From: an uncultured Prevotellaceae bacterium
Lineage (GTDB): Bacteria > Bacteroidota > Bacteroidia > Bacteroidales > Bacteroidaceae
Direction of reading: 5' to 3'
Assembly (NCBI GenBank): GCA_937892315.1
Contig: CALAVF010000237.1
Span: 1-8,297 of the forward strand
Length of the DNA: 8,297 nucleotides
Notes under the pieces: generated by a model
Told to the model about the DNA's origin: nothing
The model's database searches: none
The model's input: the letters and a program-made list of their open reading frames with translations, nothing else
Shown here: one piece after another, positions 1 to 6,195 of the stretch
How positions within the stretch are numbered: the first letter of the stretch is position 1
How the letters are laid out: the number at the start of each line of letters is the position of its first letter
Translations under genes and position numbers: made by a program

Positions 1-872
1 TCGTTGATGAGTGTACTGTATTTTGCAAACTTCACGAGGTCTGCCGTCTGGAACAACTCACGCAATTCGCCGATAGCCTCTTCGTCGTTCACTTCCTGCA
101 ACTTCTGGATAATCTCGAAAGAGGTCATTTCCAAGGCGTTGAAGCCATAACGTTCCTTGATGTAATTACGCAGCGTATCGGTCAACTGGGTGTAATACTC
201 TTTCGAGTCCTCGCTCTGCCAAATCTTTTCCTCCTTGATTTGCTCTATCTTCTGCATCGCCACCTTGTGAGGAGCCAAACGCTGCTTGTTGCGAATGCGG
301 CGGATAATCGGTTTGTTGGTCTTCAAGCGATAAATCACATACACCAACAGGGCGGCAATCAGCAATGCCATCAAGCCAAACCAGATGACTTGCCGCCATT
401 CTGCCCAGTCGAAAGGAGGTGCCAACTCCGCCTTGTTGCCAAAGATACTGTCGGCATGAAGGGTGTCAATCTCAAAGGTCAGCACCTTCAGCGCTAATTT
501 CTTCGACTGAAAGAGTTTGCCATCGACTTTCACATCCAGTTCTGGAATCAGATAGAGTGCCGAATCAAACGACGTAAAATAATAGCGACGGGACAGGAGC
601 ATCCGTTTGTTTTCGTTCAAGAAACTCGTGTCCGTCTTCTCCGCCCTGACAAATTCCAGTCCTGGCACAATCTGCTGCAAGGAGTCCCACTCCGGAAGTT
701 CTACATTCTTGCCAGCATCGGCACTCACCTCCAATGTCATGCCGATACGCTGACCAATAAAGATGCCTGCCGAGTCTAATTTAGCATCAACCGTCACTTG
801 TTGAGCATTCGCTTGAGCAAATCCAAGCAAGCAGCAAATTGACAACAATATATGATACTTCATTTTATTCAT
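1..872 (-). CDS. Bat-operon membrane protein (third gene), 3' end cut by window
   Basis: This reading frame is open from the start at 872 to the window edge, giving 290 complete codons and no stop. Residues 1-23 look like a type I signal peptide (KYHILLSICCLLGFAQANA, cleavage near ANA-QQ); the Cys pair lacks a proper lipobox. Residues 25-155 form a beta-rich extracytoplasmic part. One membrane helix lies at about 160-182 (IWFGLMALLIAALLVYVIY), followed by a basic stretch (RRIRNKQR) that puts the C-terminal part in the cytoplasm. Residues 215-290 carry TLRNYIKERYGFNALEMTS, a pattern I associate with the short BatD-like/DUF4381-like protein that follows the DUF58 gene in Bacteroidetes Bat operons. 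The gene lies 6 nt after the DUF58 gene, so it is co-transcribed. An in-frame ATG at 863 is an alternative start; AGGAAAG just upstream fits neither start perfectly. The end is probably just outside the window, since relatives are about 340 residues long. Biochemical role unknown. Confidence 0.85.
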   Translation of the reverse strand, partial: MNKMKYHILLSICCLLGFAQANAQQVTVDAKLDSAGIFIGQRIGMTLEVSADAGKNVELPEWDSLQQIVPGLEFVRAEKTDTSFLNENKRMLLSRRYYFTSFDSALYLIPELDVKVDGKLFQSKKLALKVLTFEIDTLHADSIFGNKAELAPPFDWAEWRQVIWFGLMALLIAALLVYVIYRLKTNKPIIRRIRNKQRLAPHKVAMQKIEQIKEEKIWQSEDSKEYYTQLTDTLRNYIKERYGFNALEMTSFEIIQKLQEVNDEEAIGELRELFQTADLVKFAKYSTLIN

Positions 873-878
873 CTTTCC

Positions 879-1748
879 TCAACTTCTACGTCTAAAAAGA
901 TTCATCAATGCCTTCACATAATCCTCGTCCGTTCGTACCGACACATTGTCTATGTTCGACTTCGTAAAGGCATTCTTCAGCCACGACTGATGCCCCACCC
1001 ACCACTCATGGTGAGCACGACGGACAGCACGAGAGGAAGTGTCGATAAAGGTTTCCCGACCCGTCTCCGCATCCAGCATCTTCACAATGCCCACATCTGG
1101 CAATTCCACCATGCGGCGGTCGTAAATCTGCAATGCCACCACATCATGACGACGGTTGGCAATAGTCAACTCGCTGGTATAGTCGTTGGCATCGAAAAAG
1201 TCGCTGAGTAGGAAGACCGTGCAACGCTTCTTGATGGCGTTGGTCATGAACTCCACCGCCTGCCCCACATCGGTCTTGCTGCTTTCTGGCTGGAAAGTCA
1301 AGAGTTCGCGGATAATGAACAGGATATGTTTGCGACCCTTCTTCGGAGGGATGAACTTCTCCACCTTGTCGGAAAAGAAAATCACGCCAATCTTATCGTT
1401 GTTTTGGATGGCAGAGAAAGCCAACGTGGCGGCTATCTCGGTGAGGAGTTGACGTTTCGACTGCGTCTGTGTACCGAAATCAAGCGACCCCGACACATCG
1501 ACCAGCAGCATCACCGTCAGTTCTCGTTCCTCCTCAAAGACTTTCACGAAAGGCTTGCCGAACCTCGCAGTCACGTTCCAGTCGATGTCGCGAACATCAT
1601 CACCATACTGATATTCACGCACTTCGCTGAACGCCATACCTCTACCCTTAAAGGCAGAATGGTACTCGCCCGCAAAGATATTGTTCGAGAGTCCCTTCGT
1701 CTTTATCTCGATTTTCCTAACCTTCTGTAAAAGTTCTTCAGTTTCCAT
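879..1748 (-). CDS. DUF58 / von Willebrand factor A-like protein of the Bat operon
   Basis: A 289-residue soluble protein of the DUF58 family, which is nearly always encoded next to a MoxR ATPase. The DUF58 signature (GDDVRDIDWNVTAR) lies around residues 49-62. A complete metal-ion-dependent adhesion site is visible: DVSGS at 84-88, a threonine at 149 (KTDVGQAV) and SDFFD at 162-166. This suggests a divalent-metal-dependent protein-protein interaction. No signal peptide or membrane helix is present, so it should be cytoplasmic, perhaps membrane-associated. The ATG at 1748 overlaps the MoxR stop by one base (TGATG), indicating translational coupling; a TTG one codon earlier is the only longer option and is unlikely. 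Family knowledge: MoxR and VWA proteins act together as chaperone-like complexes on envelope or metalloenzyme targets, and the Bacteroides fragilis Bat operon was linked to aerotolerance. The actual client here is unknown. Confidence 0.93.
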   Translation of the reverse strand: METEELLQKVRKIEIKTKGLSNNIFAGEYHSAFKGRGMAFSEVREYQYGDDVRDIDWNVTARFGKPFVKVFEEERELTVMLLVDVSGSLDFGTQTQSKRQLLTEIAATLAFSAIQNNDKIGVIFFSDKVEKFIPPKKGRKHILFIIRELLTFQPESSKTDVGQAVEFMTNAIKKRCTVFLLSDFFDANDYTSELTIANRRHDVVALQIYDRRMVELPDVGIVKMLDAETGRETFIDTSSRAVRRAHHEWWVGHQSWLKNAFTKSNIDNVSVRTDEDYVKALMNLFRRRS

Positions 1749-2743
1749 CAAGGTACTTCAACTTTGTTCAAAATCTTGCTGATGATTTCTTCTGAAGTGA
1801 CATTGCTTGCCTCTGCCTCGTATGTGAGACCAATGCGATGACGGAGCACATCCTGAGCCACGGCACGCACATCCTCTGGGATGACATAGCCACGGTGCTT
1901 GATGAATGCGTATGAACGTGCAGCCAAAGCCAGATTGATGGAAGCACGAGGAGAGCCGCCAAAGCCAATCAGGCCCTTGAGTTCCTTCAAGTTATACTTA
2001 TCTGGATAACGAGTTGCAAACACAATATCTGCGATGTATTGTTCAATCTTCTCGTCGAGATAAACTTCACGCACGACCTTACGAGCCTCTTCAATCTCTG
2101 CCGTACCCATCACAGGACGAATCTCCTGCTTTTCCTGGGCAATGTTCTGACGGATAATCCGCTTCTCTTCCTCCAGTTTTGGATAGTCAATCACTACTTT
2201 CAGCATGAAACGGTCCACCTGAGCCTCGGGCAGCGGATAAGTTCCTTCCTGCTCAATGGGGTTCTGCGTTGCCAGCACGAGGAAAGGCTTAGGCAACTCA
2301 AATGTTGTGGTCGAGATGGTCACCTGACGCTCCTGCATGGCTTCGAGCAAAGCCGACTGCACCTTGGCTGGTGCACGGTTAATCTCATCTGCCAAGATAA
2401 AGTTGGCAAAGATAGGACCTTTCTTCGACTTAAATTCGCCGTCTTTCTGACTATAAATCATCGTACCAATCACGTCGGCAGGAAGGAGGTCGGGAGTGAA
2501 CTGAATACGACTGAACTGTGCATCAATCAGCGATGCCAATGTTTTGATTGCTTTGGTCTTAGCCAAACCTGGCACACCTTCGAGCAGCACGTGCCCATCG
2601 GAAAGAAGACCCAGCAAAAGAGATTCGACAAGATGTTTCTGACCAATAATTGCTTGGTCCATGCCTGTCATAATGTTGGTAACGAACGCACTATGTTTTT
2701 CGATGCGTTCGTTCAATTCTCGAATGTCAATTGCTTCTGCCAT
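1748..2743 (-). CDS. MoxR-family AAA+ ATPase
   Basis: A 331-residue cytoplasmic AAA+ ATPase of full length for the MoxR family. Visible motifs are the MoxR-type Walker A (GVPGLAKTK, residues 56-64), Walker B (ILADEINRA, 116-124), sensor 1 (LATQN, 157-161), the arginine-finger segment (EAQVDRF, Arg178) and a sensor 2 region (GGSPRAS) inside the C-terminal lid. These show ATP binding and hydrolysis in a ring-forming chaperone-like machine. It is the first gene of the left-hand operon and is coupled by a 1-nt stop/start overlap to the DUF58 gene, its usual partner. The start at 2743 is preceded by an A/T-rich leader without a Shine-Dalgarno sequence, and a TAATTTTG promoter -7 box lies about 40 nt upstream. 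The order MoxR, DUF58, signal-peptide membrane protein is that of the Bacteroidetes Bat operon. Its substrate cannot be told from sequence. Confidence 0.95.
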   Translation of the reverse strand: MAEAIDIRELNERIEKHSAFVTNIMTGMDQAIIGQKHLVESLLLGLLSDGHVLLEGVPGLAKTKAIKTLASLIDAQFSRIQFTPDLLPADVIGTMIYSQKDGEFKSKKGPIFANFILADEINRAPAKVQSALLEAMQERQVTISTTTFELPKPFLVLATQNPIEQEGTYPLPEAQVDRFMLKVVIDYPKLEEEKRIIRQNIAQEKQEIRPVMGTAEIEEARKVVREVYLDEKIEQYIADIVFATRYPDKYNLKELKGLIGFGGSPRASINLALAARSYAFIKHRGYVIPEDVRAVAQDVLRHRIGLTYEAEASNVTSEEIISKILNKVEVP

Positions 2744-2783
2744 ATTTTATGTTTTGATTTTTATGTTCACCTATTTTATCATG

Positions 2784-2815
2784 CAAAATTACGACTTTCT
2801 GCCCACTTACGCACC
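2784..2815 (-). promoter_or_regulatory. Probable promoter of the MoxR/Bat operon
   Basis: On the minus strand TAATTTTG (2784-2791) matches the Bacteroidetes -7 consensus TAnnTTTG exactly. It lies about 40 nt upstream of the MoxR start, which gives a leader of roughly 30-35 nt. The -33 position at a 20-nt spacer reads GGTG, a poor match to TTTG. A promoter is needed here because the upstream operon ends in a terminator at 3012-3042. The assignment rests mainly on the -7 box. Confidence 0.45.
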
Positions 2816-2977
2816 TTAAAGAATGTGAAAAAACCTTGCATCCCTCTCTGTTTAAGAATAATTAAAAGTTTCACCAAAGAAAACACTCGTTCCAACATCA
2901 CTTTTCAGGGATTTTCGTCCTTGAGATAGAGTCTTTAAGGACATTTTTGCAAGAAGACAGGCGACACTCCCTCGACT

Positions 2978-3035
2978 CGTATCAATTCATGTTGAGGTAT
3001 TATATCAATACAAAAACCGCACACGAATTGATACG
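2978..3035. repeat. 11-bp perfect inverted repeat overlapping the terminator
   Basis: CGTATCAATTC at 2978-2988 is exactly mirrored by GAATTGATACG at 3025-3035, 36 nt apart. A third related copy, TATCAAT, lies between them at 3003-3009. The right-hand arm sits inside the 5' arm and loop of the terminator at 3012-3042, so in RNA it could pair either within the terminator or with the distal arm. It may be a protein-binding site or an alternative RNA structure; the sequence alone does not decide. Confidence 0.6.
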
Positions 3036-3042
3036 TATGCGG
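3012..3042 (-). terminator. Intrinsic terminator after the HU–LysM gene
   Basis: The minus-strand RNA folds into a 9-bp stem, CCGCATACG with CGUGUGCGG (one U-G wobble), an 8-nt loop (UAUCAAUU), then UUUUUG. It stands about 86 nt after the stop at 3129 and should end the ftsY–rimO–HU–HU/LysM transcript. The U-run is short, so termination may be partial. Confidence 0.75.
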
Positions 3043-3074
3043 GTAACGCTTATAGGGGGAAGCCGTGTCGGTCA

Positions 3075-3125
3075 GTGAGCCATCGCGAAAAAGGCTCACG
3101 AGGGTATGCGGATCATGCTCACGAG
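3075..3125 (-). repeat. 3' UTR hairpin plus 9-bp direct repeat
   Basis: GTGAGCC (3075-3081) and GGCTCAC (3093-3099) form a perfect 7-bp stem with an 11-nt loop. GCTCACGAG occurs at 3094-3102 and again at 3117-3125, a 23-bp period. GTATGCGG also occurs twice (3035-3042 and 3104-3111), once inside the terminator stem. The stretch lies between the HU–LysM stop and its terminator, so it is transcribed. Its role is unknown; RNA stability or processing is one option. Confidence 0.55.
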
Positions 3126-3128
3126 CGA

Positions 3129-4523
3129 TTACGGCAACTTAATGACTGCCCCAACGGGCACATTGTTCGGATCGGCAAGGGTGTTGGCACGTATGATGGC
3201 GGCAACAGAATCCTTTGTGCCGTAGAAACGTTGGGAAATGCGGGTCAAGGACTCGCCTTTCTGAATCTTGTAGGTGGCAGGACGTTCCGGCTTCGATTCT
3301 TCAGCCCGCTGATTTTCAACCTTAACGGAGTCTTTCTTCGTTTCAGCATTCGCCGTGCTATCTTTGGGATGAGCCGCCTTGATTGAATCCCTTGGTGCGA
3401 CTTTCTTCGGAGCCACCGGCTGCGTCGGCACAGGCACTATCTCTACCGATTCTATAGACTTTGAAGTCTTGTAGAGGAAGAAAATGACTACAAGCAGCAA
3501 CACTGCCACCAAAGCGATCATCCATGCCAAAGGAGACTTCTTGCTCTTCTGCGGCTTCGATTCGGCGGCAGCATTCTCCTCGTCGCTTCCTTTGATGAAA
3601 CGTTCGAGGGCTTCCTTCCGTTTGTCCTCTGGCGATGGCTGTTCCTCGGTTGGCTGCAGAGTTTCCGAAACGAGTGGCGTTACTGACGGTTCTGCCTCTT
3701 CTTCCTGCTTTAAATCCTCTTTTTCAGCAGGTTGCATGGCTTCTTCCTGCTCAGACTCCACACTCTCTGGCTGCATATTCGCCTCCAATCGCTCCAGCAG
3801 TTTTTCCAGACGGAGTTTCTCGGCGTTGGCTTTTCGAGCCTCTTCCACAGCGGTTTCCATCTTGGCTTTTGCCGCCTCGTATTGCAGACGGATTTCGTCC
3901 ACACTTTCGGGGGTCAATATCAGCAAGTCAATGCCAGCAAATTCATCTTGCGGCTGCTCCACATGGACAGGTTCCGGCACTTGTATGAGGGTGTCGATGG
4001 AAGGTGCAAGTTCGATAGCCGAAGGCACCTCTTCCACCACCATTTCCTCTTCTTCCTCTGCTGGCACATCTTCGGCAACAGGAGCACTTTCCTCTTCGAC
4101 AACTGGCGTTTCTTCTATCTCTGCAACTGGCTCATTGACAACCTCTTCCTTGACTTCTGCCGCAGATGAAACCTCCTCTTCCACAACAGGTTCAGACGCC
4201 GCGACAGCAGGAACCACGTCCTCCGTCTCAACACCCTTGTTCAGCAGTTCCACTACCGAATCCTCTGGGGCAAAAGAGACCTTCTTGTAGCCAGGAATGA
4301 CAATGCGTTCGCCATTGGTCACATTCACACTCTCACGGCTTTCCACCTCCACAAGTTTGAACGTGCCTAAGCCTTTGATTTTGATAGAGTCTTCGCCCAT
4401 GTAAAGTGCCTCGACAATGGTGTCGAAGAACGCTTTGGAAAACGTCTCAGCCACTTTCTTCGACACTCCAGACTTCTGCGAGAGTGCGTCGGCGATGTTC
4501 TGAAATGACAATTTCTCGTTCAT
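3129..4523 (-). CDS. HU-like domain + coiled coil + transmembrane helix + LysM protein
   Basis: A 464-residue multidomain protein. Residues 1-98 match the HU/IHF fold (LSFQNIADALSQKSGVSKKV, GLGTFKLVEV, NGERIVIPGYKKVSF). Residues 101-170 are very acidic (EEEEEMVVEE near 156-165). Residues 206-248 form a probable coiled coil, and 250-325 are acidic and disordered. A basic QKSKK (325-329) precedes one membrane helix at 332-350 (LAWMIALVAVLLLVVIFFL). A Pro/Lys-rich linker leads to a complete C-terminal LysM domain at 416-463 (YKIQKGESLTRISQRFYG). The positive-inside rule puts the HU part in the cytoplasm and LysM in the periplasm, where LysM domains bind peptidoglycan. The HU arm lacks the usual Pro (Val68 in its place), so canonical DNA bending is doubtful. 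It is 4 nt downstream of the small HU gene. HU fusions to membrane and peptidoglycan-binding (SPOR) domains are known from Bacteroidetes comparative genomics. A tether or segregation role is inference. Confidence 0.92.
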   Translation of the reverse strand: MNEKLSFQNIADALSQKSGVSKKVAETFSKAFFDTIVEALYMGEDSIKIKGLGTFKLVEVESRESVNVTNGERIVIPGYKKVSFAPEDSVVELLNKGVETEDVVPAVAASEPVVEEEVSSAAEVKEEVVNEPVAEIEETPVVEEESAPVAEDVPAEEEEEMVVEEVPSAIELAPSIDTLIQVPEPVHVEQPQDEFAGIDLLILTPESVDEIRLQYEAAKAKMETAVEEARKANAEKLRLEKLLERLEANMQPESVESEQEEAMQPAEKEDLKQEEEAEPSVTPLVSETLQPTEEQPSPEDKRKEALERFIKGSDEENAAAESKPQKSKKSPLAWMIALVAVLLLVVIFFLYKTSKSIESVEIVPVPTQPVAPKKVAPRDSIKAAHPKDSTANAETKKDSVKVENQRAEESKPERPATYKIQKGESLTRISQRFYGTKDSVAAIIRANTLADPNNVPVGAVIKLP

Positions 4524-4527
4524 AGGC

Positions 4528-4806
4528 TTACTCCATATTTAGACGGTCCTTCAAAGCCGCACTCATCTTGTAGCCGAGCGTGGTCTTGGGAGGCACCACA
4601 ATAAATGTCTTGCTGGTGGGATTGTACACCTTGCGACGTGCCTTTTCACGAGGTTCGAACGCACCGAAACCCTGAATGGTGATGCTGTTGCCCTCGCCTA
4701 TTTCGTCGAGCACAACCCCGATGAGTGCGGCAGACAGTTCTTTCACGTCTTCCGTCTCGTAGTTGGTCTTCAGCGAGACCCTTTCTATAAATTCCTTGTT
4801 GTTCAT
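4528..4806 (-). CDS. HU-family DNA-binding protein (92 aa)
   Basis: A 92-residue protein covering exactly one HU/IHF domain. It shows the N-terminal helical part (NNKEFIERVSLKTNYETEDV), the conserved GFGAFEPREKARRK strand and the DNA-binding arm YNPTSKTFIVVPPKTTLGYK. Pro63 sits where HU and IHF proteins insert a proline into bent DNA. It should act as a dimeric nucleoid-associated protein in the cytoplasm. I chose the ATG at 4806; the TTG one codon earlier is also in frame but less likely. It lies 31 nt after rimO and 4 nt before the HU–LysM gene, so the two HU-domain proteins are made together and could form a heterodimer, as IhfA and IhfB do; that is inference. A short palindrome (TCAAAA-4-TTTTGA) overlaps the start codon. 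A cytoplasmic homodimer without the neighbour is the alternative. Confidence 0.95.
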   Translation of the reverse strand: MNNKEFIERVSLKTNYETEDVKELSAALIGVVLDEIGEGNSITIQGFGAFEPREKARRKVYNPTSKTFIVVPPKTTLGYKMSAALKDRLNME

Positions 4807-4821
4807 CAAAATATGTTTTGA
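4806..4821 (-). promoter_or_regulatory. Palindrome over the HU start codon
   Basis: TCAAAA and TTTTGA flank a 4-nt centre, and the palindrome ends at the first base of the ATG of the small HU gene. It could be an operator or a weak hairpin masking the translation start. It is A/T-only apart from single bases, so chance is possible. The rimO–HU gap is only 31 nt, which leaves little room for an independent promoter. Confidence 0.3.
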
Positions 4822-4837
4822 TTGGACGATTTACATT

Positions 4838-6139
4838 TCAAGACTGAACGGTTCCGTAGAGGTCAAAGTCGTCAGAATCAACGATTTTCACCTGATAGAA
4901 AGCACCCCGTCGCAACGCTCTCTCCTTGATGGGAATGAGCACTTCGGGGTCAACTTCAGGCGAATCAAACTCAGTTCGACCCACGTAATACTCACCTTCC
5001 TTCCGGTCGATGATGACTTGCAGCGTCTGCCCCACTTTCCGTGCCTGCACTTCTGCCGAAATGCCCTGCTGAATGTCCATCAACTCGCTGAGCCGCTGCT
5101 GCTTCACCTCGTCAGGCACCTCGTCTTTGTAGTTCTTCTGGGCAGGCGTACCTTCTTCTTCCGAATAGGCAAAAGCACCCATTCGGTCGAACTTCGCCCA
5201 GCGAACAAACTCCTTCAACTCCTCAAATTCAGCCTCGCCCTCACCAGGAAAACCGACCATGAGCGTGGTGCGAAGACAGATGCCTGGCACCTCCTTGCGG
5301 ATACGCTCAATCAGGGTATATGTCTCTTCTTTATCCACGTGGCGTTGCATCTGGGTGAGCACCTTGGTACTGATGTGCTGAAGGGCAATGTCGAGGTACT
5401 TGCAAACGTTTTTCCGTTCACGAATCACTCGCAACAAATCCCAAGGGAAATTCATCGGGTAGGCATAGTGGAGGCGAATCCACTTCACGCCCTTCACGTC
5501 GCTGATTCGTTCTATGAGTTCCGCTATCTTCTGTTCGCCATAAAGGTCTAAGCCATAGTAGGTTAACTCTTGGGCAATCACCTGAAATTCTTTCACACCC
5601 TCGCTGACCAGATGCTCCACTTCTGCCACGATGTCCTCCATCGGACGGCTCTGATGTCGCCCTGTGATGATGGGGATGGCACAGTAGGCACAATGGCGGT
5701 CGCACCCTTCAGAAATCTTCAAATAGGCGTAATGCTTCGGAGTGGTCAAGCGGCGTTCATACTGACGCTCTTTCTGATAGACCTTGCCCAAGTCATTGAG
5801 CAGTTCCGTCCAGTTGAACTTGCCATAGAACTTGTCCACCTGCGGAATCTCATGCCCCAGTTCCTTCATGAATCGCTGCGACAGACACCCCATCACATAC
5901 ACCTGCTTCACACGCCCTTCTTCCTTCGCCTGACAGAGTTCGAGAATCATGTTCACACTCTCCTCCTGTGCGTCGGCAATGAATCCACACGTGTTCACCA
6001 CCACAATCTCACCCTGCGGATGCCCACTGTCGTGCGTCACCCGATAGCCGTTCAGTTCCAACTGACGAATCAGCCGCTCCGAATCCACCAGATTCTTCGA
6101 GCACCCCAGCGTGATAATATCTATCGTATTTTTTCTCAT
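4838..6139 (-). CDS. rimO: Ribosomal protein S12 methylthiotransferase RimO
   Basis: A 433-residue radical-SAM enzyme that adds a methylthio group to the conserved aspartate of ribosomal protein S12. The N-terminal UPF0004 domain has the three cysteines for the auxiliary iron-sulfur cluster: Cys13 (LGCSKN), Cys51 (NTCGF) and Cys85 (GCLSQR). The radical-SAM cluster motif CxxxCxxC is at 146-153 (CDRHCAYC). A TRAM domain fills about 366-431 and would hold the S12 substrate. LGCSKNLVDSE and the overall length fit RimO better than its tRNA-modifying relative MiaB. I start at the ATG at 6139. The frame stays open for 20 more codons up to a GTG at 6199, but that extension translates an intergenic C-rich repeat and is not RimO-like. 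The gene follows ftsY by 56 nt and precedes an HU gene by 31 nt, all on one probable transcript. It should be cytoplasmic, acting on the ribosome or on S12. Confidence 0.97.
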   Translation of the reverse strand: MRKNTIDIITLGCSKNLVDSERLIRQLELNGYRVTHDSGHPQGEIVVVNTCGFIADAQEESVNMILELCQAKEEGRVKQVYVMGCLSQRFMKELGHEIPQVDKFYGKFNWTELLNDLGKVYQKERQYERRLTTPKHYAYLKISEGCDRHCAYCAIPIITGRHQSRPMEDIVAEVEHLVSEGVKEFQVIAQELTYYGLDLYGEQKIAELIERISDVKGVKWIRLHYAYPMNFPWDLLRVIRERKNVCKYLDIALQHISTKVLTQMQRHVDKEETYTLIERIRKEVPGICLRTTLMVGFPGEGEAEFEELKEFVRWAKFDRMGAFAYSEEEGTPAQKNYKDEVPDEVKQQRLSELMDIQQGISAEVQARKVGQTLQVIIDRKEGEYYVGRTEFDSPEVDPEVLIPIKERALRRGAFYQVKIVDSDDFDLYGTVQS

Positions 6140-6195
6140 AACCTTAACGCCATCCTTACCTCTCTCCCCTAACCAGGGAAGTCGGAGGGGGCTTC
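6140..6195 (-). repeat. C-rich intergenic repeat-like element between ftsY and rimO
   Basis: On the minus strand this gap contains GCCCCCTCCGACTTCCCTGG and then TTAGGGGAGAGAGG, an imperfect hairpin (TTCCCT, loop GGTT, AGGGGA). The pattern CCCCCTCCGACTTCCCT...AGGGGAGAG resembles an interspersed intergenic element I recall from Bacteroidales genomes. The base composition is unlike the A/T-rich leaders elsewhere in the window. It creates a false N-terminal extension of rimO (PLRLPWLGERGKDG). Only one copy is present here, so repeat status rests on memory. Confidence 0.45.

Larger units (their letters stand above)
2744..3128. other. 385-bp intergenic region between the HU–LysM gene and the Bat operon
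   Basis: No convincing coding sequence on either strand. From right to left it holds a 3' untranslated region with a hairpin and a 9-bp direct repeat (3075-3125), an intrinsic terminator (3012-3042), an 11-bp inverted repeat (2978-3035), an unexplained A/T-rich stretch with a weak stem GTCCTT/AAGGAC (2917-2942), and a -7 promoter box (2784-2791). I see nothing else recognisable between about 2820 and 2915. Confidence 0.7.

Noticed and set aside
2039..2929. 296-codon plus-strand open frame opposite the MoxR gene
   Set aside because: It lies antisense to a clear AAA+ gene, gives a Cys/His/Phe-rich product with no family features, and runs through the intergenic region; a shadow frame.
2917..2942. 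Plus-strand terminator (GTCCTT/AAGGAC stem followed by ATTTTT)
   Set aside because: The stem has only 6 bp with a 14-nt loop and there is no plus-strand gene to terminate.
2991..3015. TATAAT-like box (GATATAATACC, minus strand) as a promoter
   Set aside because: Bacteroidetes primary promoters use TAnnTTTG rather than TATAAT, and a better -7 box exists at 2784-2791.
2978..3125. CRISPR-like array suggested by repeated short units
   Set aside because: Repeats are 8-11 bp, of different sequence and orientation, with no regular spacers and no cas genes.
3484..4290. 268-codon serine/threonine-rich plus-strand frame
   Set aside because: Low-complexity Ser/Thr runs are the antisense image of the Glu/Ala/Val-rich spacer of the HU–LysM protein.
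4763..5551. 262-codon plus-strand frame
   Set aside because: Antisense to the C-terminal half of rimO and the HU start; no recognisable domain and no promoter.
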